From Candidatus Omnitrophota bacterium (GTDB lineage Bacteria > Omnitrophota > Gorgyraeia > Zapsychrales > Fredricksoniimonadaceae), in NCBI GenBank assembly GCA_016206745.1, contig JACQQW010000048.1:1-11003 (forward strand): a stretch of 11,003 nucleotides of DNA, written 5' to 3'. The notes under the pieces are model-generated. The model saw only the letters and a list, made by a program, of their open reading frames with translations, was not told where the DNA came from and searched no databases. Shown piece by piece: positions 1 to 6,173 of this stretch (the stretch's first letter is position 1; every line of letters starts with the position of its first letter). The position numbers and the translations under genes are program-made.

Positions 1-155
1 GCCTGAAATTTCAAATGCCTATAAAAGAAAAATGCCGTCTGGCGGACATCATCATCGACAATAACGGCCGGTTGGGCGATACGCGCAAACAGGTCAACGC
101 GATCATGGATGGATTACTTAAACGCAAGAACCAAACAAACAGGAGAAATGAATGA
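1..155 (+). CDS. coaE: Dephospho-CoA kinase, C-terminal end (partial)
   Basis: This open frame enters from the left edge (first full codon at 3) and ends in TGA at 153-155, giving about 50 residues. The stretch [12 protein letters not shown] followed by IIIDNNG and then TRKQV matches the C-terminal helix and the conserved '(A/V)D.VIDN.G....T..QV' tail of dephospho-CoA kinase. That enzyme phosphorylates the 3'-hydroxyl of dephospho-CoA in the last step of coenzyme A synthesis in the cytoplasm. The P-loop and the rest of the kinase lie outside the window, so identity rests on the tail alone. Its stop overlaps the rho start by 4 nt (ATGA), so the two are probably co-transcribed and coupled. No in-frame stop is seen in the visible part. 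Confidence 0.82.
   Translation, partial: LKFQMPIKEKCRLADIIIDNNGRLGDTRKQVNAIMDGLLKRKNQTNRRNE
141..145 (+). promoter_or_regulatory. Ribosome binding site of rho
   Basis: AGGAG lies 6 nt before the ATG at 152 and inside the end of coaE. It fixes the rho start at 152. Confidence 0.75.
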
Positions 156-1486
156 GCAGGACGGAACTTAAAAACGACAAGGAAGACCTTAAAGAAAACG
201 GCAATGATTATAAACCGGCCAACCCCTCGGGCAAGACGGTGCACATAGAACAGCTCAAAGAAATGAAAATGGCAGAGCTTTCCAGGCTGGCCCGCGACAT
301 GGACGTGCAGGGCGCCTCCACCTTGAAAAAACAGGACTTGATTTTTAAGATCCTGCAGGCCCAGGCGGAAAAAGAGGGGCTCATGTTCGGGGAAGGGACC
401 CTGGAAATCCTCTCTGAAGGTTTTGGGTTCTTAAGGAGCGCCAAATACAATTATCTGCCCTGCCCCGATGACATTTACATTTCCCCCTCCCAGATCCGCC
501 GCTTTGATTTAAAGACCGGCGACACCGTTTCCGGCCAGATCCGCCCGCCTAAAGAAGGGGAAAAATATTTCGCCCTGTTGAAGGTGGAGGCGGTCAATTT
601 TGAAAACCCCGAAAAATGCAAGGACAAAATCTTTTTCGACAACCTCACCCCGCTTTATCCCAAAGAGAGACTCAACCTGGAAACCGTCCAGCACGAAGTG
701 TCCACCCGCATCATCAACTTATTGACCCCCATCGGCAAAGGCCAGCGGGCCTTGATCGTGGCGCCGCCTTACAGCGGTAAAACAGTGATTTTGCAAAAGG
801 TGGCCAATGCCATTGTGCACAACCATCCGGAAGTGGTTTTGATCGTGCTGCTCATCGATGAGCGTCCGGAAGAAGTCACGGACATGCAAAGGGGGGTCAA
901 GGGCGAGGTCATTGCCTCGACCTTCGATGAACCGGCGGAGCGCCATGTGCAAATCGCCGAAATCGTCATTGAAAAGGCCAAACGCCTGGTGGAGCATCAG
1001 CGGGAAGTGGTGATCCTGTTGGACAGCATCACTCGTCTGGCCAGGGCCTATAATACGGTGGTCCCGCACAGCGGCAAGATCCTCTCCGGCGGCGTGGATT
1101 CCAATGCCTTGCACAAGCCCAAACGTTTCTTCGGCGCCGCGCGCAATATCGAGGAGGGCGGGTCATTGACCATCATCGCCACGGCTTTGGTTGATACCGG
1201 CAGCCGCATGGATGAGGTCATTTTTGAAGAATTTAAAGGCACCGGCAACATGGAATTGCAGTTGGACCGCAATTTGTTCCAGCGCCGCATTTACCCGGCC
1301 ATCGACATCAAGCGTTCCAACACCCGCCATGAAGAGATGTTAGTCAGCGAAAGCGACTTACAGCGGGCATGGCTGCTGCGCAAGGCCTTTAATGATCTCA
1401 ATTCAGCCGAGGCCATGGAGCTTTTGATCGACAAAGTGGCCAAATTCAAGACCAATTCAGACTTCTTGCAAAACATGAATAAATAA
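152..1486 (+). CDS. rho: Transcription termination factor Rho
   Basis: This is a hexameric RNA-dependent ATPase/helicase that releases nascent transcripts. At 444 residues it is slightly longer than the E. coli protein (419), mostly through a charged N-terminal leader (about residues 1-30). A Rho N-terminal helical domain (about 33-75) is followed by the cold-shock-like RNA-binding fold (about 78-150, with EGFGFLR at 89-95). The ATPase core has a P-loop APPYSGKT (204-211), IDERPEEV (235-242), the Walker [12 protein letters not shown] segment (287-301), the Q-loop region SGGVDSNAL (312-320), and FKGTGNMEL (361-369), the R-loop/arginine-finger area. All match E. coli Rho closely. The P-loop carries Tyr207 where E. 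coli has Lys. Start chosen from AGGAG at 141-145 and the 4-nt overlap with coaE. Ends in TAA. The 40 nt to rpmE contain no obvious hairpin. Confidence 0.97.
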   Translation: MSRTELKNDKEDLKENGNDYKPANPSGKTVHIEQLKEMKMAELSRLARDMDVQGASTLKKQDLIFKILQAQAEKEGLMFGEGTLEILSEGFGFLRSAKYNYLPCPDDIYISPSQIRRFDLKTGDTVSGQIRPPKEGEKYFALLKVEAVNFENPEKCKDKIFFDNLTPLYPKERLNLETVQHEVSTRIINLLTPIGKGQRALIVAPPYSGKTVILQKVANAIVHNHPEVVLIVLLIDERPEEVTDMQRGVKGEVIASTFDEPAERHVQIAEIVIEKAKRLVEHQREVVILLDSITRLARAYNTVVPHSGKILSGGVDSNALHKPKRFFGAARNIEEGGSLTIIATALVDTGSRMDEVIFEEFKGTGNMELQLDRNLFQRRIYPAIDIKRSNTRHEEMLVSESDLQRAWLLRKAFNDLNSAEAMELLIDKVAKFKTNSDFLQNMNK

Positions 1487-1514
1487 TGTATCATTCTTTC
1501 TTTTTGAAATTAAT

Positions 1515-1520
1515 GGAGAA
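1515..1520 (+). promoter_or_regulatory. Ribosome binding site of rpmE
   Basis: GGAGAA lies 6 nt before the ATG at 1527. It is the only recognisable signal in the short AT-rich gap between rho and rpmE. Confidence 0.65.
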
Positions 1521-1526
1521 CTCAGT

Positions 1527-1730
1527 ATGAAAGCCAATATTCATCCCGCGTATGACATTGCCACCATCACCTGCGCCTGCGGGAACGTGATCCATACACG
1601 GGCCACCAAAAAGGCCATCCGCGTGGAAATCTGTTCCCAATGCCACCCGTTCTTCACCGGGGCCAAGAAGTTCGTCGACACGGCCGGCCGCATCGAACGG
1701 TTCAATAAACGTTATGCTAAGGGCAAATGA
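1527..1730 (+). CDS. rpmE: 50S ribosomal protein L31, zinc-binding type
   Basis: A 67-residue basic protein of normal L31 length that belongs to the large ribosomal subunit. The start MKANIHPAY and the pattern TCACGN, T-rich linker, [12 protein letters not shown], then a basic tail (RFNKRY) are diagnostic. Four cysteines (16, 18, 36, 39) form a C-x-C...C-x2-C set, so this is the zinc-binding ('C+') form rather than the cysteine-free YkgM/RpmE2 paralogue made under zinc starvation. A good Shine-Dalgarno sequence precedes the ATG. The last 17 nt overlap the start of prfA in another frame, so translation of the two is probably coupled. Ends in TGA. Confidence 0.96.
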   Translation: MKANIHPAYDIATITCACGNVIHTRATKKAIRVEICSQCHPFFTGAKKFVDTAGRIERFNKRYAKGK

Positions 1731-2790
1731 TTTAGCCAGGCTCAAAACAAGCGAACTTCGTTTTTATGAGCTTGAACAACTCCTGGCGGACGCGGGGGTA
1801 ATTTCCGACCAGGGCCAGTACGGCAAACTGGCCAAAGAATTCGCGGCATTGTCTTCTTTGATGGAGCAATACCGCGCCTACCAAAAAATAGAGACCCAGG
1901 TCCGCGAAGCAGAGGAAATTTTAAAGGGCAAGACTGATGCTGATTTTAAAGAATTGGCCCGGGTTGAGCTGGAAGAATTGCGGCCGCGCCTGGAACAATC
2001 GGCCCGCGGGCTTGGCGATTATTTAGACCCCTCCAAGAACGAGCCCGACAAAGACATCATCATAGAAATCAGGGCGGGCACCGGCGGCCTGGAAGCCAGC
2101 TTGTTCGCCGGCGACCTGTACCGCATGTACACCAAATACGCGGACAAAAAGGGCTGGACCCTGGAATTGATGTCTTATGCCGGTACAGAAGCGGGCGGCG
2201 TCAAAGAGGCCGTTTTTTCTTTAAGCGGCAAAGAATGTTCCAAACGCCTGAAATGGGAAAGCGGGACGCACCGCGTCCAGCGCGTGCCCTCCACTGAAGC
2301 TTCCGGGCGCATCCATACCTCCGCGGTGACGGTGGCGATCTTATTTGAGCCGGAAGAAATCGATTTGCACATCGACCCCAAGGACCTGAAAATTGACGTG
2401 TACCGCTCCTCCGGGCCGGGCGGGCAAAGCGTCAACACCACGGACTCGGCCGTGCGCATCACGCATTTACCGACCGGCGTGGTGGTGGTTTGCCAGGATG
2501 AACGCTCCCAGCTGAAAAACCGGGCCAAAGCCATGCGCATTTTGCGCGCCCGCCTTCTGGATAAAATGCAACAGGACGCCATGCGCAAAGAGGCCGCATT
2601 GCGCAAGTCCCAGGTCGGCTCCGGCGACCGCAGTGAGAAGGTCCGCACCTACAATTTCCCCGACCGGCGGGTCACCGACCACCGCATCGGTTTTACCAGC
2701 CATCAATTGGAATCGATCTTGGACGGCGGCATGGACGAACTCACCGGCGCCCTCATGGCCGCCGAACGCGAGGTGAAAGAAGCACTATAA
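1714..2790 (+). CDS. prfA: Peptide chain release factor 1 (RF1)
   Basis: A class I release factor that reads UAA and UAG and triggers hydrolysis of peptidyl-tRNA. It has 358 residues, the usual length. The peptidyl-transferase-centre motif GGQ is at 226-228 (in [10 protein letters not shown]), where Gln228 is the expected PrmC methylation site. The stop-codon recognition tripeptide is P-S-T at 182-184, matching the RF1 PxT motif and not the SPF of RF2. HTSA follows at 191-194 and the TDHRIGF segment typical of RF1 lies near the C terminus. The first 100 residues form the helical domain 1. The start at 1714 lies inside rpmE (17-nt overlap) and lacks a clear Shine-Dalgarno. No alternative in-frame start is nearby, so coupling to rpmE translation is inferred. 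Ends in TAA. Its usual neighbour prmC is displaced 1.35 kb downstream. Confidence 0.97.
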   Translation: MLRANDLARLKTSELRFYELEQLLADAGVISDQGQYGKLAKEFAALSSLMEQYRAYQKIETQVREAEEILKGKTDADFKELARVELEELRPRLEQSARGLGDYLDPSKNEPDKDIIIEIRAGTGGLEASLFAGDLYRMYTKYADKKGWTLELMSYAGTEAGGVKEAVFSLSGKECSKRLKWESGTHRVQRVPSTEASGRIHTSAVTVAILFEPEEIDLHIDPKDLKIDVYRSSGPGGQSVNTTDSAVRITHLPTGVVVVCQDERSQLKNRAKAMRILRARLLDKMQQDAMRKEAALRKSQVGSGDRSEKVRTYNFPDRRVTDHRIGFTSHQLESILDGGMDELTGALMAAEREVKEAL

Positions 2791-2893
2791 GAATTCGTAG
2801 TTTGCTTTAGGCGTTGAAGTATAGTGAAGATAGATTAAGGGGAGTTCATAGAATTAGCTCTAGAATTATAAGAGGAATTGCTCGAATAATACT
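2791..2893 (+). other. AT-rich gap between prfA and the HNH gene, with short near-direct repeats
   Basis: This non-coding 103-nt stretch marks the left edge of a compositionally different block. TAGAATTA occurs at 2849-2856 and again at 2861-2868. GAATTAGCTC at 2851-2860 resembles GAATTGCTC at 2875-2883. No good terminator hairpin follows prfA. A -10-like TATAGT is at 2820-2825, but I see no convincing -35 at proper spacing, so no promoter is called. The repeats may be footprints of insertion or chance in AT-rich DNA. Confidence 0.35.
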
Positions 2894-3559
2894 ATGACAA
2901 AAGATGACTTTAAATTTGATATGAATGCCAAACGAATCAGGTTGAGCGCTGATGAAATGTTATCGTCCGTTAAAAAATATGCGGAAAAAGTGAATTTAAG
3001 ATATTTTCCATCTACTGAGTATGATAAATGGAAAGAAAAGAAGGGACATTCCTCAACTGTTATTGGAAGGTTCGGTTCGTGGAAAAAAGTTTTATTACTA
3101 CTCGGCATTGAAGGTGGCAGAGAGCATTATACTCCAGATCAATTGATTGAAAACCTGGAGAGCGTTTGGAAACAGTTGGGCTTTCCGCCAGGAAAAAGGC
3201 AGATTGGAAAATATGGACAAAAAATATCTGGGAGCCCTTATAAACAGATTTGGGGTAGCGTACACTCTGCCTGTCAATTTTTAGCCAAGTATCACGAGGG
3301 TAAAATAACCAGGGAAGAACTATTAAAAGGCAATGTATCAGCGAATATTCGGCATTCCATCCCGCTAAAAACCAGATGGGCAGTATTGAAACGAGATAAT
3401 TATAAGTGTAAAAAATGTGGCGGGAGTCCATCCTTAGACCATAAGGTACGATTAGATGTTGACCATAAAAATCCGGTTGCAAAAGGTGGTCAAAATGATA
3501 TAGAAAATTTGCAGACTTTATGTTGGGAATGCAATCAAGGTAAAAAGGATAGGGTTTAA
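2894..3559 (+). CDS. Free-standing HNH endonuclease with homing-endonuclease-associated repeats
   Basis: A predicted metal-dependent DNA endonuclease of 221 residues. The C-terminal HNH domain (about 158-221) has a Cys172-x2-Cys175 zinc knuckle, DVDH (188-191, catalytic His191), a Gly-Gly turn (198-199), an NDIENLQ segment (201-207) and C-x2-CN (210-214) followed by GKKDR. The N-terminal part seems to hold two copies of the homing-endonuclease-associated (HNH_repeat-type) DNA-binding module: about 16-74, ending SSTVIGRFGSWKKVLLLLGI, and about 79-134, ending SPYKQIWGSVHSACQFL. The start codon has only a distant GAGG, so translation may be weak; the frame is closed by a TAG upstream and offers no other start. 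Base use is clearly AT-richer than the flanks (20 G+C of 60 at 3001-3060 against 33 of 60 at 5041-5100). This suggests recent arrival. prfA upstream is intact, so it sits between genes. The natural target is unknown. Confidence 0.85.
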   Translation: MTKDDFKFDMNAKRIRLSADEMLSSVKKYAEKVNLRYFPSTEYDKWKEKKGHSSTVIGRFGSWKKVLLLLGIEGGREHYTPDQLIENLESVWKQLGFPPGKRQIGKYGQKISGSPYKQIWGSVHSACQFLAKYHEGKITREELLKGNVSANIRHSIPLKTRWAVLKRDNYKCKKCGGSPSLDHKVRLDVDHKNPVAKGGQNDIENLQTLCWECNQGKKDRV

Positions 3560-3606
3560 GAAATTTGCCGACAAGTTCGACAGAGCCGAGTAATCCGCCG
3601 TTTGAA

Positions 3607-3647
3607 CTCCCCTCAACCCCCTCTTTAAAAGAAAGAGGGGAGGTTGT
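3607..3647 (+). repeat. Palindromic hairpin, REP-like repeat or terminator
   Basis: CCCCTCTTT (3618-3626) and AAAGAGGGG (3632-3640) are perfect 9-bp arms around a 5-nt loop. An outer CAAC (3614-3617) can pair with GTTG (3643-3646) if two bases bulge on the right. No T-run follows, only TTGTAAAA, so it is not a classical intrinsic terminator on this strand, though it could stop transcripts leaving the HNH gene. The polypyrimidine/polypurine style resembles small dispersed palindromic repeats found between genes in many bacteria. Whether it recurs elsewhere in the genome cannot be judged from here. Confidence 0.6.
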
Positions 3648-3650
3648 AAA

Positions 3651-3676
3651 ATTCCAAAGCTATAAAATATTGGAAT
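3651..3676 (+). promoter_or_regulatory. Inverted repeat overlapping the -35 region, possible operator
   Basis: ATTCCAA (3651-3657) and TTGGAAT (3670-3676) are perfect 7-bp arms 12 nt apart. The right arm contains the proposed -35 hexamer of hicBA. Such placement is what an autorepressor site would look like, but the 64-residue HicB shows no separate DNA-binding domain, so the binding protein is unknown. Confidence 0.35.
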
Positions 3677-3700
3677 ACTATGAAAGTCCTATGCTATACT
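3670..3700 (+). promoter_or_regulatory. Candidate sigma70-type promoter of hicB-hicA(-prmC)
   Basis: An extended -10, TGCTATACT (3692-3700; hexamer TATACT 3695-3700), is preceded by TTGGAA (3670-3675) with a long 19-nt spacer. The TG of the extended -10 could make up for the poor spacing. Predicted start of transcription is near 3706, giving a leader of about 23 nt that includes the Shine-Dalgarno. With no terminator after hicA, it should also serve prmC. Confidence 0.5.
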
Positions 3701-3714
3701 TAAATCAGGAATGT

Positions 3715-3721
3715 AAGGAGG
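3715..3721 (+). promoter_or_regulatory. Ribosome binding site of hicB
   Basis: AAGGAGG is a near-perfect Shine-Dalgarno 7 nt before the ATG at 3729, the strongest one in the window. It points to high antitoxin translation. Confidence 0.8.
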
Positions 3722-3728
3722 TCTTCAT

Positions 3729-3923
3729 ATGAAATATCCGGTGACTGTTCATAAAAGTGAATTTGGTTTTGACGCGCATTGCCTTTTGTTGCCTGGATGC
3801 CACAGCCAGGGGGATACCTTGGAAGAGGCCATCGAAAATATTAAAGATGCGATTAAAACGTATTTAGAAATGGTCAGCGATGAGGAAAAAGGGTCTCTCT
3901 ATGAGGTAGAGGTCACGGTTTAA
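3729..3923 (+). CDS. hicB: HicB-family antitoxin
   Basis: A 64-residue protein with the single HicB fold: an N-terminal strand (KYPVTVHK), a second strand with FDAHCLLLPGC (residues 14-24), a turn (HSQGDT), then a helix LEEAIENIKDAIKTYLEMV (31-49) and a short tail. The 'PG...G.T.EEA..N...AI..Y' pattern is the family signature. HicB neutralises the HicA mRNA interferase by direct binding. It is short, with no helix-turn-helix or ribbon-helix-helix tail, so DNA autoregulation is not obvious from the protein. It has its own promoter and excellent Shine-Dalgarno and overlaps hicA by 1 nt (TAATG). The antitoxin-first order is the reverse of classical E. coli hicAB and of the second pair in this window. 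Confidence 0.85.
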   Translation: MKYPVTVHKSEFGFDAHCLLLPGCHSQGDTLEEAIENIKDAIKTYLEMVSDEEKGSLYEVEVTV

Positions 3924-4132
3924 TGCTCTTTACAGATTTATCCTCGGAAAGGATTGTCAACGCTTTTTCCAAAAGAGGATTTAGAATCATTCGTCAAGGA
4001 AAACACATCGGCATGTCTGACGGCACTCGCCGGATTATTATTCCCCGCCATAAACGCATTAACCCTTATACCTTAAAGTCTATTGTTAAAGACGCCGGTT
4101 TGACGGATGAGCAGTTTAAATCTTTGATTTAG
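3923..4132 (+). CDS. hicA: HicA-family toxin (mRNA interferase)
   Basis: A 69-residue protein with a double-stranded-RNA-binding-like HicA fold. Seen are IVNAFSKRGFRIIRQGKHIGM (helix, strand, then the catalytic-histidine position His28), a strand RRIIIPRH (36-43) and the C-terminal helix YTLKSIVKDAGLTDEQF (49-65). The pattern matches '..L.k.Gf...rqgsH......g....iP.H..i...tl..i.k.aGls..eF'. Known family members cut mRNA and block translation. The residue after Gly26 is Lys where Ser is common (GSH to GKH). It starts in the TAATG overlap with hicB, so its translation depends on antitoxin translation. It ends in TAG, the only TAG stop in the window, and shares a reading frame with prmC, which begins two codons later. 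Confidence 0.83.
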   Translation: MLFTDLSSERIVNAFSKRGFRIIRQGKHIGMSDGTRRIIIPRHKRINPYTLKSIVKDAGLTDEQFKSLI

Positions 4133-4138
4133 CCGGTT

Positions 4139-4930
4139 ATGTCCGAAGACGAAATCATCCTTACCCATATCCTGAAATGCCGTCGAATTGACCTTTTGGT
4201 CGATAAACCAACTTTGACTGTCCCACAGCACAAACAATTTCATGAATATAAAGCCCGGCGGTTAAAAGGAGAGCCCTTGCAGTATATTTTGGGTTGTTGG
4301 GAATTTTATGGGTTAATGTTTAAGGTCGATCCCCGTGTTTTGGTTCCTAGACCGGAGACGGAAATTTTAGTTGATCTGGCAATTAGAAATTTTAAGAGCA
4401 AAGACATATTGGATTTGGGCACGGGCAGCGGGAATATTGCGATTACTTTGGCTAAATTCTTGCCGCATGCACAAATAGTGACTGTAGATATTTCGCAATA
4501 TGCTTTGGTTTTGGCCAAGGACAATGCCCATCAACATGGAGTAGAAGAACGCGTAGAATTTGTCCATACCGATATAGGGGAATACTGTCGAACAAGTGCC
4601 TGCAGCTTTGATTTGATCATTTCCAATCCACCCTATGTTCCCTCTGGTCAAATGAATCAATTGCCCATTGATGTCAGGCAAGAACCGGCGATAGCTTTAG
4701 ATGGAGGGAGTGACGGTTTGGATTTTTACCGGACCATCATAAAATATAGTCCGCGCTTGCTAAGAACGGGCGCCTGCCTTATGATGGAGTCCGGCGACGG
4801 GCAGGCAGAGGCCATTGGCGCATTGTTTAAAACACAGCCCTTGTTTTTAAACATTGAAATCCATAAAGATTTGGCGGGAAAAGACCGTATCATAATTGCC
4901 GGAGGATTTGATGGAAAAATTTGTCATTGA
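4139..4930 (+). CDS. prmC: Peptide chain release factor N5-glutamine methyltransferase, apparently short at the N terminus
   Basis: It methylates the glutamine of the GGQ motif of RF1/RF2 using S-adenosylmethionine. The linker RLKGEPLQYILG (41-52), the conserved VPRPETE (69-75), the SAM-binding LDLGTGSGN (91-99), an acidic residue after the next strand (Asp117) and the catalytic NPPY (163-166) are all present. DVRQEPAIALDGG (178-190) also fits. The N terminus begins at what aligns with about residue 20 of E. coli PrmC, so the first helix of the substrate-binding domain is missing. A TAG (hicA stop) closes the frame two codons upstream, so no longer start exists. There is no Shine-Dalgarno; expression probably relies on coupling to hicA. 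Composition is AT-richer than murA (22 G+C of 60 at 4441-4500). The 3' end overlaps murA by 20 nt. Confidence 0.93.
   Translation: MSEDEIILTHILKCRRIDLLVDKPTLTVPQHKQFHEYKARRLKGEPLQYILGCWEFYGLMFKVDPRVLVPRPETEILVDLAIRNFKSKDILDLGTGSGNIAITLAKFLPHAQIVTVDISQYALVLAKDNAHQHGVEERVEFVHTDIGEYCRTSACSFDLIISNPPYVPSGQMNQLPIDVRQEPAIALDGGSDGLDFYRTIIKYSPRLLRTGACLMMESGDGQAEAIGALFKTQPLFLNIEIHKDLAGKDRIIIAGGFDGKICH
4901..4905 (+). promoter_or_regulatory. Ribosome binding site deciding the murA start
   Basis: GGAGG ends 5 nt before the ATG at 4911. It sits between the in-frame ATG at 4896 and the one at 4911, so it selects the latter. Confidence 0.8.
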
Positions 4931-6173
4931 AGGCGGAAGGAAATTAAGCGGGGAGATCAGGGTCAGCGGTTCCAAGAACGCCACCCTGCCCATCCTGGCG
5001 GCCACTTTATTGACCGACGGAATTTGTGAAATCCGTAACGTGCCCAAACTGCGCGACACCTGGACCATGTGCAAATTATTGCGTTCCCTGGGTAAGACCG
5101 TTGACTTAAGCGGCAATAAAGTCCGGGTCAGCGGCAGCGCCAATAATCACATCGCGGATTATAAACTGGTGTCCACCATGCGCGGGTCATTTTGCGTATT
5201 GGGTCCATTGCTGGGAAAGCTGGGCAAGGCCAAAGTGTCCATGCCCGGCGGCTGCGTCATCGGCGTGCGGCCGGTGGATCTGCACATGAAGGGGATCATG
5301 GCCCTGGGCGTGAAGGCGGATTTTGACGCCGGTTATGTGATGGCCCATGCCCCTCAACTCAAAGGCGCGCAAATGTATTTGGGCGGCACCTTCGGCTCAT
5401 CGGTGCTGGCCACCGCCAATGTGATGATGGCCGCTTCTTTGGCGCAGGGCGAAACCGTCATCGAGTCCGCCGCCTGTGAACCGGAAATAGAAGATTTAGG
5501 CGATTTCTTAAGCGCCATGGGGGCCAAAATTGAAGGCCATGGCACGCCGCGCATTATTATTAACGGCGCGCGTAAATTAAACGGGACCAATTATAAAATG
5601 GGGGCGGACCGCATTGAGGCCGGGACATTTTTGATCATGGCCGCGGCGGTAAAAAGTGATATACTTGTCCAGGACGCCAATTATAACCATTTATTGGCCC
5701 TCATTGACAAATTGCACGCCATCGGCGTCGATGTGCGCAAGGCGGGGAACAATGATGTCCGCGTCAAGGTGAAGAAAACCTTGCGTCCGGCCAATATCGC
5801 CACCCATCCGCATCCGGGTTTTCCGACCGACCTGCAGGCGCAGTACATGGCCCTAATGGCCATCACCCCGGGGGTGAGCATTATCACCGACCGGGTCTTT
5901 CCGGACAGGTTTATGCACATTGCCGAACTCAACCGCATGGGGGCGCAAATCCGCCGCGACGCGGGCAGCGCCATTGTGGAGGGTGTCAAACAATTGTACG
6001 GCGCGCCGGTCATGGCCTCGGATTTGCGCGCGTCCGCCGCTTTGGTGATTGCAGGGCTGGTGGCCAAAGGCAGGACTGAAATCCACCGCATTTACCACAT
6101 TGACCGCGGGTATGAAGATCTGGACCGGAAATTGACCGGAATCGGGGCAAAGGTATTTAGAGAGAAAGAATGA
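4911..6173 (+). CDS. murA: UDP-N-acetylglucosamine 1-carboxyvinyltransferase MurA
   Basis: It transfers enolpyruvyl from phosphoenolpyruvate to UDP-GlcNAc, the first committed step of peptidoglycan synthesis. From the 4911 start it has 420 residues, the normal size. Lys22-Asn23 in [13 protein letters not shown] and Cys115 in [15 protein letters not shown] fall at the same numbers as in E. coli MurA, which supports this start over the ATG at 4896. Asp307 in FPTDLQAQ is the general acid/base position, Arg373 in SDLRASAA and Arg399 in HIDRGYE match the remaining active-site residues. Cys115 is the residue attacked by fosfomycin; enzymes with Asp there are resistant, so this one is predicted to be sensitive. 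It overlaps prmC by 20 nt and trpG by 4 nt (ATGA), so it is in the same transcription unit. Richer in G+C than the upstream block. Confidence 0.97.
   Translation: MEKFVIEGGRKLSGEIRVSGSKNATLPILAATLLTDGICEIRNVPKLRDTWTMCKLLRSLGKTVDLSGNKVRVSGSANNHIADYKLVSTMRGSFCVLGPLLGKLGKAKVSMPGGCVIGVRPVDLHMKGIMALGVKADFDAGYVMAHAPQLKGAQMYLGGTFGSSVLATANVMMAASLAQGETVIESAACEPEIEDLGDFLSAMGAKIEGHGTPRIIINGARKLNGTNYKMGADRIEAGTFLIMAAAVKSDILVQDANYNHLLALIDKLHAIGVDVRKAGNNDVRVKVKKTLRPANIATHPHPGFPTDLQAQYMALMAITPGVSIITDRVFPDRFMHIAELNRMGAQIRRDAGSAIVEGVKQLYGAPVMASDLRASAALVIAGLVAKGRTEIHRIYHIDRGYEDLDRKLTGIGAKVFREKE

Larger units (their letters stand above)
3560..3728 (+). other. Intergenic region with hairpin, inverted repeat and hicBA promoter
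   Basis: These 169 nt between the HNH gene and hicB hold three things described separately: a strong palindrome at 3618-3640, an inverted repeat overlapping a promoter, and a Shine-Dalgarno. The first 50 nt (3560-3610) are richer in G+C than the HNH gene and have no gene I can recognise. Confidence 0.6.

Noticed and set aside
2175..2648. Long reverse-strand open frame inside prfA, and similar ones opposite rho, murA and trpD
   Set aside because: They lie wholly within strongly conserved genes, have compositions typical of antisense frames in G+C-rich DNA, and show no recognisable domains.
2814..2842. Promoter for the HNH gene from TTGAAG or TATAGT
   Set aside because: TTGAAG has no -10 at 16-19 nt and TATAGT has no -35 at suitable spacing.
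3560..3600. tRNA-like TTCGA in the gap after the HNH gene
   Set aside because: The bases flanking TTCGA do not pair as a T-stem and no acceptor or anticodon arm can be drawn, so there is no tRNA or tRNA-derived attachment site.
3614..3646. Hairpin as a classical Rho-independent terminator
   Set aside because: The right arm is followed by GTAAAATT rather than a run of T on this strand, so I list it as a palindromic repeat of uncertain role.
2791..3728. Group I or II intron hosting the HNH gene
   Set aside because: prfA is complete with its normal C terminus, and no conserved intron core or split host gene is seen on either side.
4896..4910. Upstream in-frame ATG for murA adding five residues
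   Set aside because: GGAGG at 4901-4905 serves the ATG at 4911, and the 4911 start places Lys22 and Cys115 at the same positions as in E. coli MurA.
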